Source: Corynebacterium imitans
Lineage (GTDB): Bacteria; Actinomycetota; Actinomycetes; Mycobacteriales; Mycobacteriaceae
Assembly (NCBI RefSeq): GCF_000739455.1
Contig: NZ_CP009211.1
Location: 124,001 to 188,000, forward strand
Reading direction: 5' to 3'
Length of the DNA stretch: 64,000 nucleotides
The notes under the pieces are model-generated. The model worked only from the letters and a program-made list of their open reading frames with translations, was not told the DNA's origin and did not search any database. The stretch's first letter is position 1. Every line of letters starts with the position of its first letter. Made by a program: the position numbers and the translations under genes. Below are positions 53,993 to 64,000 of the stretch, one piece after another.

Positions 53993-54207
53993 GGTTGGAT
54001 GCCACCTTACTTCTCGCGGTTGGAACACTCGTGGGTGAAAATCTGCAGCTAAAAGTTGCCTTTTCCTGCAACTTCTGTGCTGTGCTTATGTTCAAGTATA
54101 GGTGTCGACGTTCTTCCTGCGAAGGGCACGACGCAAGGAGATGTTGAACAATCGATCAATGTTCACGTTGTACCTGCGTTAATTGGCAAAACCATAAAAG
54201 TTCTCTG

Positions 54208-54223
54208 AGTGACGTGAGTCACC
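54208..54223. promoter_or_regulatory. Candidate GlxR (CRP-like) site
   Basis: AGTGACGTGAGTCACC contains GTGA-N6-TCAC, the core of the GlxR consensus TGTGANNTANNTCACA. The central TA is not matched. It lies about 215 bp upstream of the leftward membrane-protein gene and 120 bp beyond the leuA stop. Confidence 0.4.
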
Positions 54224-54281
54224 TATGCGGTTTCGCCTGCGTCGACAAGCTAAGAGCTGCGCTTAGAGCCTGAGGAGAGCG

Positions 54282-54326
54282 AAACCGCCCCAACTGCCCC
54301 CGAAAAGGGGTAGCTGGTGGCGGTTG
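54282..54326 (-). terminator. Terminator after leuA
   Basis: A composite hairpin: outer AACCGCC/GGCGGTT, inner CAGCT and ACCCC/GGGG around TTTTC, followed on the minus strand by TCGC. It begins 17 bp after the leuA stop. Confidence 0.7.
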
Positions 54327-54343
54327 CGTGCGGTGCGGCTGGC

Positions 54344-56263
<1,920 letters not shown>

Positions 56264-56329
56264 TTAGTAAGTGGCCTGATTCCCGCCGCGGCGTAGAAGG
56301 AGTAGCTGCCGATGTGACATGCCAGACAT
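56264..56329 (-). CDS. leuL: Leucine leader peptide of leuA
   Basis: A 21-codon frame (ATG to TAA) upstream of leuA with the segment RQLLLLRR: four consecutive leucines encoded CTA CTC CTT CTA, including codons rare in this high-GC genome. Ribosome stalling at low leucyl-tRNA would prevent the downstream hairpin, the usual logic of attenuation. The frame also has a second in-frame ATG at codon 4. GTAAGATG gives only a weak ribosome site. Confidence 0.78.
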   Translation of the reverse strand: MSGMSHRQLLLLRRGGNQATY

Positions 56330-56396
56330 CTTACACACCAGTGCGCGCGTGTCACGCGCATCACACATTTATATGCACTTCTGATCTATCTGCCGA

Positions 56397-57248
56397 CTAC
56401 TTGATGCTGACTCGGGTGACCATCGCGGCGCTGAAAAGCATGCCCGCGATAGTCACGACCATGGCCGTCCAGCCGAGGAAACCGGTGAGTGCGAACTTTT
56501 CGCCCAAAAGTGCAAGACCCAAGCTCAGGGCCACGAGCGGCTCGACAACTTTCATGGCGGGCAGGGTGGTGGCCAGCTTCCCAGCCCCGAACGCGTACTG
56601 CTGGACGACGGTGCCCAGCACCGCGGAGGCGAGCATCGCCCAGAACTGCCAGGCGCTCAGGATGCCGGCGATGCCGCCGTGAACGTAGGCGTCGACAGCC
56701 ACTTTGGAAAAGACGGCGAGGTAGCCGAAGATTGCCCCGCAGAGGATGCCAAAGGAGAGGCTTTGGAAGGCGGCGGAGCGGGAGCGGGAAAACGCGAACG
56801 TCGCAAAGAGCCCGGCGAGCCCGAGTCCCACGGCGAGCAGCCACCCCCAGGTAGGAGGCGTGCGATCGCCGGGGACGGGGCGGCCAACGACCACCACGAT
56901 GCCCACGAAGGCCGTGAGCAGGACCGACCAGAAGGAGGTGGCGGTGGAGAGGCGGCGGCGCTCCACTCGCGCGGACAGTAGCAGTGTGAGCATGAGCGAG
57001 AGCACGAGCACTGGCTGCACCACGAGCAGGGAGCCGAAGGCGAGCGCGACGGCTTGGAAGCCGTAGGCGGCAAGTGCGAGCGCAAGCGAAAGCCACCAGG
57101 CGGGGCGTTTGAGTGCGCGCAGTGGGGACTCGTTGACCTCCCCTTGTTTGCGGCCGGCCCGCAGGATCTGGTGCCGCCACACGGTGCCCACCGCGATCAG
57201 CAACGCTGAGGTAAACGCAAAGCCGATCGCGAGGAGGTTGTTGTGCAC
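56397..57248 (-). CDS. DMT-superfamily (EamA-like) integral membrane protein
   Basis: About 283 aa with nine or ten predicted spans and the EamA/DMT pseudo-repeat. Examples are 'SLLVVQPVLVLSLMLTLLLS' in the first half and 'VVEPLVALSLGLALLGEKF' in the second, where E-P and G-E-x-F are typical DMT features. Substrates of this subgroup are unknown; export of a metabolite is likely. The GTG start (VHNNLLAIG) is chosen because the longer frame upstream would overlap the lysC control region. It is divergent from lysC. Confidence 0.75.
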   Translation of the reverse strand: MHNNLLAIGFAFTSALLIAVGTVWRHQILRAGRKQGEVNESPLRALKRPAWWLSLALALAAYGFQAVALAFGSLLVVQPVLVLSLMLTLLLSARVERRRLSTATSFWSVLLTAFVGIVVVVGRPVPGDRTPPTWGWLLAVGLGLAGLFATFAFSRSRSAAFQSLSFGILCGAIFGYLAVFSKVAVDAYVHGGIAGILSAWQFWAMLASAVLGTVVQQYAFGAGKLATTLPAMKVVEPLVALSLGLALLGEKFALTGFLGWTAMVVTIAGMLFSAAMVTRVSIK

Positions 57249-57389
57249 ACAGAATGATATTAGTGCGATACCTCGTGCCGTGGTTTTCTGCCCGCTATTG
57301 TTGGTACACGGACCTGGATCCACTTTTCTTAGAGCAAGAAGCACTATGGGCCGGCACGGGTTCGGCCGAAATGGAAGGCGTAGACAGCA

Positions 57390-58655
57390 ATGGCATTGAT
57401 CGTGCAGAAGTACGGAGGCTCCTCCCTCGAAAGCGCGGAACGAATTCGCGCCGTCGCTGAGCGCATCGTTGCCACGAAGAAGGCCGGCAACGACGTGGTA
57501 GTGGTCTGCTCCGCGATGGGCGATACCACCGACGAGCTGCTGGACCTGGCCGCCCAGGTCAACCCCACCCCGCCCGCGCGCGAGATGGACATGCTGCTGA
57601 CCGCTGGCGAGCGCATCTCAAACTCGCTGGTGGCCATGGCGGTGGCTTCCTACGGCGTGGACGTGCAGTCTTTTACCGGCTCGCAGGCAGGCGTGATCAC
57701 CACCGAGCGCCACGGCAACGCGCGCATTATTGACGTCACGCCGGGCCGCGTCCAGGAGGCCGTGGATGCGGGCAAGATCGCCATTGTCGCGGGCTTCCAG
57801 GGTGTGAACCGCGATACGCGCGACATCACCACGCTGGGTCGCGGTGGCTCGGACACCACGGCGGTGGCGCTCGCGGCGGCGATGAATGCCGACGAGTGCG
57901 AGATCTACTCGGACGTGGACGGCGTCTACACCGCGGATCCGCGCATTGTGTCCGATGCGCGCAAGCTGGACAAGCTCTGCTTCGAGGAGATGCTGGAGCT
58001 GGCCGCATCGGGGTCGAAGATCCTGGTGTTGCGCAGTGTGGAATACGCTCGCGCGTTCAACGTACCTATGCGAGTTCGCTCGTCTTACAGTAACGACACC
58101 GGCACGCTGGTTGCCGGAGCATTGGAGGATATCCCCATGGAAGAAGCAGTCCTGTCCGGAGTAGCTACCGACGATACGGAGGCGAAGATCACCGTCCTGG
58201 GTATCCCGGACACCCCGGGTGAGGCGGCGAAGCTCTTCCGTGCGCTGGCGGACGCGGAGATCAACATCGACATGGTGCTGCAGAACATCTCCACCCTGGA
58301 GGAGAAGAAGACGGACATCACCTTCACGCTGCCCATTCCGGACCGCCCGCGCTGCATGGACCTGCTGAGCAAGCTGAAGGAGAGCGAGGGCTGGGGAGAC
58401 GTGATCTACAACGATGACGTGGGCAAGGTTTCCCTGGTTGGCGCGGGTATGAAGTCGCACCCGGGAGTGACCGCGGACTTTACCGAGGCCCTGCGCGACG
58501 CGGGCGTGAACATCGAGATGATCACCACCTCGGAGATCCGCATCACCGCCGTCGTGCGTGACGCAGATCTGGCGGAGGCTACCCGCGCTATCCACGACCG
58601 CTTTGACTTGGGCGGCGACGAGCCCGCCGTTGTCTACGCGGGCACCGGGCGCTAA
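57390..58655 (+). CDS. lysC: Aspartate kinase (alpha subunit, with internal start for beta)
   Basis: A 421-aa aspartokinase. The kinase domain begins '[19 protein letters not shown]' and includes '[20 protein letters not shown]'. Two ACT domains (about 260-421) carry the lysine/threonine feedback site ('[19 protein letters not shown]'). It phosphorylates aspartate as the first step to lysine, methionine and threonine. It is followed after 49 bp by asd, as in C. glutamicum. The regulatory region looks wild type by comparison with the C. glutamicum sequence as I recall it. Confidence 0.96.
   Translation: MALIVQKYGGSSLESAERIRAVAERIVATKKAGNDVVVVCSAMGDTTDELLDLAAQVNPTPPAREMDMLLTAGERISNSLVAMAVASYGVDVQSFTGSQAGVITTERHGNARIIDVTPGRVQEAVDAGKIAIVAGFQGVNRDTRDITTLGRGGSDTTAVALAAAMNADECEIYSDVDGVYTADPRIVSDARKLDKLCFEEMLELAASGSKILVLRSVEYARAFNVPMRVRSSYSNDTGTLVAGALEDIPMEEAVLSGVATDDTEAKITVLGIPDTPGEAAKLFRALADAEINIDMVLQNISTLEEKKTDITFTLPIPDRPRCMDLLSKLKESEGWGDVIYNDDVGKVSLVGAGMKSHPGVTADFTEALRDAGVNIEMITTSEIRITAVVRDADLAEATRAIHDRFDLGGDEPAVVYAGTGR
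58137..58655 (+). CDS. lysC: Aspartate kinase beta subunit (internal start in lysC)
   Basis: In C. glutamicum an in-frame internal start yields the 172-aa beta subunit. Here an ATG (MEEAVLSG) at this site is preceded by GGAGG at a spacing of about 9 nt and would give 172 aa in the same frame, comprising both ACT domains. Expression is inferred from the ribosome site and the known case. Confidence 0.75.
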   Translation: MEEAVLSGVATDDTEAKITVLGIPDTPGEAAKLFRALADAEINIDMVLQNISTLEEKKTDITFTLPIPDRPRCMDLLSKLKESEGWGDVIYNDDVGKVSLVGAGMKSHPGVTADFTEALRDAGVNIEMITTSEIRITAVVRDADLAEATRAIHDRFDLGGDEPAVVYAGTGR

Positions 58656-58689
58656 CGCCTTTTCGCTAGACACCAACTTTTTGCAGTAA

Positions 58690-59736
<1,047 letters not shown>

Positions 59737-59827
59737 GTTTTCGTTGAGGTCACAGGCAGGGTGCCGAAAAGTCACGGTTTGGTAAAAGGACTTGCCCTTG
59801 CCTGAGATTTGGCTAAATATGGGAGAC

Positions 59828-60451
59828 ATGAGTTTTTCACGTCGACATTCGCCTGCCCAATTGGTGGCACGCAGCACCGTCGGCGCTCTACTCGCGGGGG
59901 TATGCGTGGCAGCGCCGGGGGCGATGGCTGCCACAGATGCTGGGGATTGGGCAGATGTCTCAATCTCACCCGGCCAGACGCTGGTTTTGGTGACAGCGGA
60001 AGGCAGTGGAGCGTCGCTAAGCATGAGCCCCTCCGATGCATCAACCCTGCCTGCGGGCTGGAGCGTGATCTCCCGCCCAGACGGGTTGCGCATGACCGCC
60101 CCGACGCGGGCGGAGGAGGGGGAGTTTGCCACCGTGCAGATCACCGAGCGTGGCGAGGTAGTAGATGAGATCCGGGTCTCGCTCGTGGAGCGCAGCGAGT
60201 CGCCCAGGAAGAAATCGACGGCGACCTCCACGGTTGCCCGCGTGGTGGAGTCCGTCGCTGAGCCCACCGTGCGCACCGCCGAGGAGCGGCAGGACGTGCA
60301 CACCCCGGCCCCGCAGCCCAGCAGCGCGCCGACACCGACACCGACACCGGAGCCCGCGCAGCCGAGTGCGGAGCAGGCCTCCGCGGACACAGGTTCCGGC
60401 TGGTTCAGCGGCCTGGTTGATAAGGTCAGCACCTTCTTCGGCCGCGGGTAG
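59828..60451 (+). CDS. Hypothetical secreted protein
   Basis: A 207-aa protein with a twin-Arg-containing signal region (SFSRRHSPAQLV, hydrophobic to about 38, cleavage near AMA-AT). A small beta-rich domain (about 40-125) and a long Pro/Thr/Glu-rich tail follow, ending in 'GWFSGLVDKVSTFFGRG'. The start MSFSRRHS follows GGGAGAC. The upstream TAAATATGG may be a -10 region. The RR pair alone does not make a convincing Tat signal. The tail end might be an amphipathic anchor. Function unknown. Confidence 0.65.
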   Translation: MSFSRRHSPAQLVARSTVGALLAGVCVAAPGAMAATDAGDWADVSISPGQTLVLVTAEGSGASLSMSPSDASTLPAGWSVISRPDGLRMTAPTRAEEGEFATVQITERGEVVDEIRVSLVERSESPRKKSTATSTVARVVESVAEPTVRTAEERQDVHTPAPQPSSAPTPTPTPEPAQPSAEQASADTGSGWFSGLVDKVSTFFGRG

Positions 60452-60475
60452 CGCTCAAGCTCGAACGCATAGAAA

Positions 60476-60507
60476 ATGCCCCGCCTTATTTGAACAAGGC
60501 GGGGCAT
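60476..60507. terminator. Bidirectional terminator between secreted-protein gene and YkvI-like gene
   Basis: ATGCCCCGCCTT and AAGGCGGGGCAT make a 12-bp stem around ATTTGAAC. It lies between two convergent genes and can serve both. Confidence 0.85.
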
Positions 60508-60523
60508 GTTTCGTCTCTGGGGG

Positions 60524-61966
60524 TTACAGACGGGGGCTTTCGCCCTCTTCGGCCTCTGGCTCTTCGCCCGAAGCGGCCTCCTCGGCTTCCTCCGCAGCGA
60601 TCATGTCGTCAACGGTGGTGTCGTTCCACGGCTCATCCGGGTTCTTCTCGTACTCTTCCTTGGACTGCGGCTCCGTGTAGGAGACGTAGACGAGCTCGCC
60701 TTCGGGGTCCTCGGGGTCGTACTCGATCTCATCGTCGTCCATGAGCTCCTCGTTGACCTCGTCCTCGAGCGCTTCGACGAACTCGTCCTCATCGATGACG
60801 GACTTGGAGATCAGGTAGTCCAGCTCTTTCTCGTCGTTCTTGGTAAAGCGCTCGCGCGGGTCCAGCTTCAGGTGCATGAGCTCGAGCGCGCGACGGCGGC
60901 GCTTGCCCTCCTTGCGCAGCTTCTGCGCGCCGCGCAGCCATGCTGCAGAGACCACGACGATGAGCAGGATGCCCAGGTAGCCCAGGATCGGGTAGACGTA
61001 GGCGACCAGGTTCTTGAAGCCAACGAAGGAGAGGACGAAGCCGACCAGGCAGGTCGAGGTGAAGATGATGCGGTACTTGTCCTCGCGGCCGCGCGACAGG
61101 CGCTTACCCAGGGCGTAGAACATGCCGAGCGCGGTGGCGAAGATCATGCCGAAGACCACGACGGCCATGACGAGGCCGAGCGTTGGGTTGATCTCATTGA
61201 TCAACGTGAGCATCGGCATATCCTCGCCGGCGACCACGTCGATCTTGACCATCAGTGCGGTGGCCAGCAGCATCAGCATCACGAGGTAGCCAATGCCGCC
61301 CATGAGCCCGCCGAGGCCGGCGGCGCGGGTGTCCAGGTAGTTGCCGCCGATGACCAGCGCCATGGAGACCACGCACATCACGTTCAGGCCCGTGTAGTTC
61401 AGCGCCGCGATCCACCAGTTTGGCAGGGTGGAGTCCACCTGCTCGGTGGCCAGGTTGATGGCCTGCCAGTCGAGGTCTGCGGTGACCAGTGTGTAGGTGC
61501 AGCCGAAGATGACAAACGCCAGCAGGAACGGGGTCAGCGAGCCGATCGCGGCGGTCACTTTATCCACGTCCAGCATGCCGAAGCCCACGACCAGCGCAAG
61601 CATGAGCACCGCGCCGATCCAGATGGGAATGCCGAATTGCTGGTTCAGGTTCGAGCCCGCACCGGCGAACATGACGAAGCCGATGGAGAACAGGGTCGTG
61701 ATCGTGGCGATGTCGAGCACCCACGACACGATCTTGCCGGAAATGTTGCCCAGAACCTCCATGTGCTCCTCGGCCTGGAAGTATGAGCCGAGCTGAAGGA
61801 TGGACACGCCGGCGATGATCATCAGCACAGAGCCCAGAATCGCCCCGTAAATGCCTTCAGTGCCGAAAGAGGCAAAATATTGCAGTGCCTCCTGGCCGGA
61901 CGCGAAGCCCGCGCCCACCACAACGCCGATGAAGGCGAAGGAGATACCTATTGCGTTTTTAAGCAT
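60524..61966 (-). CDS. YkvI-like integral membrane protein, paralogue 1
   Basis: 480 aa. The first about 340 residues have ten or eleven hydrophobic spans of the YkvI/APC-like fold, with the N-terminal glycine-rich 'VGAGFASGQE' resembling the unwound first helix of LeuT-fold transporters. A basic linker (KEGKRRRRALELM) leads to a long acidic cytoplasmic tail (about 355-480) with 'LKLDPRERFTKNDEKELDYL'. The substrate is unknown. A close paralogue lies immediately upstream on the same strand, suggesting tandem duplication. Confidence 0.75.
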   Translation of the reverse strand: MLKNAIGISFAFIGVVVGAGFASGQEALQYFASFGTEGIYGAILGSVLMIIAGVSILQLGSYFQAEEHMEVLGNISGKIVSWVLDIATITTLFSIGFVMFAGAGSNLNQQFGIPIWIGAVLMLALVVGFGMLDVDKVTAAIGSLTPFLLAFVIFGCTYTLVTADLDWQAINLATEQVDSTLPNWWIAALNYTGLNVMCVVSMALVIGGNYLDTRAAGLGGLMGGIGYLVMLMLLATALMVKIDVVAGEDMPMLTLINEINPTLGLVMAVVVFGMIFATALGMFYALGKRLSRGREDKYRIIFTSTCLVGFVLSFVGFKNLVAYVYPILGYLGILLIVVVSAAWLRGAQKLRKEGKRRRRALELMHLKLDPRERFTKNDEKELDYLISKSVIDEDEFVEALEDEVNEELMDDDEIEYDPEDPEGELVYVSYTEPQSKEEYEKNPDEPWNDTTVDDMIAAEEAEEAASGEEPEAEEGESPRL

Positions 61967-62043
61967 GAAATCTTTCCGTAAGAAATCAAAATGTTCAGAG
62001 AAACCTTTGCAATAATATCGTCATTTCCTCTTAATGCCAGTTT

Positions 62044-62074
62044 GGCCGCTTGCTCTTGCATGGAGCAAACGGCC
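62044..62074 (-). terminator. Hairpin terminator between the two YkvI-like genes
   Basis: GGCCGTTTGCTC pairs with GAGCAAGCGGCC around CATGCAA (minus strand), with two A-C/G-T irregularities. It starts 24 bp after the upstream paralogue's stop, so the copies are probably separate transcripts. Confidence 0.65.
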
Positions 62075-62097
62075 GTGTGCTGGGAAAACGTGCGTTC

Positions 62098-63600
62098 TTA
62101 GGATTTGGTCACGATCGTGCTGCCACCGCTGCTTTCCGCGTCAGGATCCTCATCCTCAGCGTCCTCAGTTTCCCTCTCACCGAAGGAGGTAGAGACCTCG
62201 CGGTCATCCTCCTCGTCGGCCCACTGCTCCGCGAAGTCCTCCTCGGTGGGGTTGTCTTTCCACGGCTCGTCCGGGCTCTTGGCGTAGTCCTCCTTGGACT
62301 GCGGGTCGGTGTAGGAGACGTAGACCACGTCGCCGTCGCGGTCTTCGGGGTCGTATTCGACCTCGTCGTCGTCGACAAGCTCTTGCCCGATCTCTTCCTC
62401 GAGGGAGGTCTCGAGCTCGTCGCTGTCCACGACGGAGGCGTCGATGATGTAGTCCAGCTCGCGCTGGTCGTTCTTGCTGAAGCGCTCGCGCGGGTCCAGC
62501 TTCAGGCGCATCAGGTCGCGGGCGCGGCGGCGGCGATTGCCTTCCCGGCGCAGCTTCTGCGAGCCGCGCAGCCAGGCCACGGCGAGCACGAAGATGAGCA
62601 GGATGCCCATGTAGCCCAGGATCGGGTACACCACGGAAACGAGCTGCTTAAAGCCGACGAAGGAGAGCACGAATCCGACGAGGCAGGCCGTAATGAAGAT
62701 CGGGCGGAAGCGGGACTCGTGGCCGCGGGCGAGGCGCTTGCCCAGGGCGAAGAACATGCCGAGCGCGGTGGCGAAGATCATGCCGAAGATGATCAGCGAC
62801 ATGATCAGGCCCAGCGTCGGGTTGATGTTGGTGATCAGGGTGAGCATGGGCATGTCGTCGCCAGCGATGTCGCCGACGGCGGCGAGCAGGCCGCAGGACA
62901 GCAGCGCCAGCATGACCAGGTAGCCCATCCCGCCGAGGAAGCCGCCGAGTCCGGCTGCGCGGGTATCGAGCTGATTACCGCCGATCACCAGGGCCATGGA
63001 GGCCACACAGATGGCGTTCAGGCCGGTGTAGTTCAGCGAGGAGATCCACCAGTTCGGCAGGTTGGTGGAGACCTCCTGGGCTTGGATGTTGAACTGGGCC
63101 CAGTCGAGGTCAGTGTTCACCAGGGTGTAGATGCAGCCGAAGATGACAAAGAAAAGTAGCAGCGGGGTGATCGCACCCACGGCAGCGGTGACCTTGTCCA
63201 CGTCCATCATGCCGACAACCAGCACGAGGACCAGCATGAGCGTTGCGCCGATCCACACGGGCAGGCCGAATTGCTGGTTCAGGTTTGAGCCCGCACCGGC
63301 GAACATGACGAAGCCGATGGAGAACAGCGTGGTAATCGTGGCGATGTCCAGGATCCAGGACATGATCTTGCTGGAGACGTTGCCCAGCACCTCCATGTGC
63401 TCCTTCGCCTGGTAGTACGAGCCGAGCTGGAGGATCGACACCCCGGCGATGAGCATGAGCGCGGAGCTTAAGGCTGCGCCCCAGATGCCCTGGGTGCCGA
63501 AGGCGGTGAAGTATTGCATGGTTTCTTGGCCCGAGGCGAAACCGGCGCCGACGAGGACGCCAATAAACGCAAGGGAGATACCGATGGCATGTCTGAGCAT
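62098..63600 (-). CDS. YkvI-like integral membrane protein, paralogue 2
   Basis: 500 aa with the same fold and motifs as paralogue 1 ('VGAGFASGQE', 'LKLDPRERFSKNDQRELDYI') and a longer acidic tail ending VTKS. The start at MLRHAIG is preferred over a frame opening 26 codons earlier, which would fill the promoter region. Sequence similarity runs from end to end, including the tail, so the tail is a functional part. It lies next to sigC; neither gene pair is in this place in C. glutamicum as I recall it. Confidence 0.75.
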   Translation of the reverse strand: MLRHAIGISLAFIGVLVGAGFASGQETMQYFTAFGTQGIWGAALSSALMLIAGVSILQLGSYYQAKEHMEVLGNVSSKIMSWILDIATITTLFSIGFVMFAGAGSNLNQQFGLPVWIGATLMLVLVLVVGMMDVDKVTAAVGAITPLLLFFVIFGCIYTLVNTDLDWAQFNIQAQEVSTNLPNWWISSLNYTGLNAICVASMALVIGGNQLDTRAAGLGGFLGGMGYLVMLALLSCGLLAAVGDIAGDDMPMLTLITNINPTLGLIMSLIIFGMIFATALGMFFALGKRLARGHESRFRPIFITACLVGFVLSFVGFKQLVSVVYPILGYMGILLIFVLAVAWLRGSQKLRREGNRRRRARDLMRLKLDPRERFSKNDQRELDYIIDASVVDSDELETSLEEEIGQELVDDDEVEYDPEDRDGDVVYVSYTDPQSKEDYAKSPDEPWKDNPTEEDFAEQWADEEDDREVSTSFGERETEDAEDEDPDAESSGGSTIVTKS

Positions 63601-63678
63601 GATGTGCCCGCTGCTTTCCGTCGTTTCTGGGGTGTTCTTACACTTTCCGAGGGGTAAGTTTAGTCGGTCACATATCAA

Positions 63679-63999
63679 TTAGTGTGATTGGCCATCACTG
63701 CCGGGGGAGGCGTGAATGAGATCACGCCGGGCGCGGGCGACGCGTGAGCGGATGGTGCCCACGCGCACCCCGGCGATCGCGGCGGCTTCCTCGTAGGTGT
63801 AGCCCAGTACTTGGGTAAGGACGAGGGCTTCGCGGCGCTCGGGGCGTAAGGCGTCGAGAAGCATGCGGGCGTCGATGACGTCTGACCAGGCGTTCGGGTC
63901 GTCGGGGCTCGGCTCTTGCGCGGCGACGTCGTCGTACTCGGCGGCGGATTTCCGCGGGCGCGCCATGTCATGGCGCACCGAATCGATCCAGGCGCGGCG
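63679..63999 (-). CDS. sigC: ECF RNA polymerase sigma factor (SigC position), start outside window
   Basis: About 106 codons of the C-terminal part are visible. Region 4 is clear: 'LRPERREALVLTQVLG' and the HTH 'YTYEEAAAIAGVRVGTIRSR'. The segment 'WIDSVRHDMARPRK' belongs to the end of region 2. In C. glutamicum the gene downstream of lysC-asd is sigC, which controls respiratory genes. The frame runs off the right edge. Confidence 0.82.
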   Translation of the reverse strand, partial: RRAWIDSVRHDMARPRKSAAEYDDVAAQEPSPDDPNAWSDVIDARMLLDALRPERREALVLTQVLGYTYEEAAAIAGVRVGTIRSRVARARRDLIHASPGSDGQSH

Positions 64000-64000
64000 T

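Larger units (their letters stand above)
53993..54343. other. Intergenic region between membrane-protein gene and leuA
   Basis: No gene is seen in these 351 bp. They contain an inverted repeat AAGTTGC/GCAACTT near 54055-54075, a CRP/GlxR-like site at 54208 and the leuA terminator at 54282. The stretch is more AT-rich than its surroundings and holds the promoter of the leftward membrane-protein gene. Confidence 0.6.

Overview
The window is chromosomal DNA from a high-GC Gram-positive bacterium, almost certainly a Corynebacterium. The gene order aspT - dnaX - YbaB - recR - gatD/murT - dnaQ-like - leuA - lysC - asd - sigC is the corynebacterial order as I know it from C. glutamicum. A galactan exporter pair beside a class V aminotransferase and a quinone oxidoreductase, a DtxR-like box before a ferritin gene, and large secreted surface proteins also fit. 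I cannot name the species.

Layout. 1-6 kb: end of an Abi-like gene, then wzt/wzm, an aminotransferase, a quinone oxidoreductase and a second aminotransferase. 4.3-9 kb: tRNA-Ser(UGA), tRNA-Ser(GCU) and two identical tRNA-Arg(ACG) genes. 6.3-19.2 kb: three surface-protein genes, namely a 788-aa Asp/Asn-repeat protein, a 2446-aa protein of about 19 tandem carboxypeptidase-regulatory-like domains, and an 806-aa protein ending in a LAETG sorting signal. 19.2-25.9 kb: tyrA, a TadA-associated protein, tadA, a CsbD-like gene, tRNA-Ser(CGA), an MMPL exporter, tgt and an orphan HTH gene.

25.9-39.0 kb: an 844-codon FtsX-type ABC permease gene is split by a 10.56-kb nested resistance element. The outer layer is a Tn5564-like cmx transposon with an IS481-family transposase and a 6-bp target duplication. 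An 8.1-kb Tn5393-like transposon with strA-strB lies inside its transposase gene (5-bp duplication ATCTT). An IS26-aph(3')-Ia-IS26 unit lies inside the tnpR of that transposon (8-bp duplication CGCTCAGA). Removing each layer with one copy of its duplication restores an open frame of correct length in all three broken genes. The predicted resistances are chloramphenicol, streptomycin and kanamycin/neomycin.

39.0-44.5 kb: the matching ABC ATPase, a double-length TetR-like regulator, a small antitoxin-like gene, a queuosine-precursor transporter, GluQRS, ferritin, a non-coding inverted-repeat element, the SRP RNA and tRNA-Ser(GGA). 44.6-64 kb: aspT, a hypothetical gene, dnaX, YbaB, recR, gatD/murT, an exonuclease-like BRCT protein, a membrane protein, leuA with a leucine leader peptide, a DMT transporter, lysC (with an internal start for the beta subunit), asd, a secreted protein, two YkvI-like paralogues and the start-less part of sigC.

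Themes. Tgt, the YhhQ-type transporter and GluQRS form a likely queuosine salvage set, and this Tgt lacks the three zinc cysteines of the family. MurT also lacks its Cys4 ribbon, and the DnaQ-like protein lacks catalytic acidic residues. A 19-bp palindrome spans the stop codons of two convergent gene pairs. A 250-bp non-coding element at 43.9-44.2 kb carries near-perfect 20-bp palindromes.
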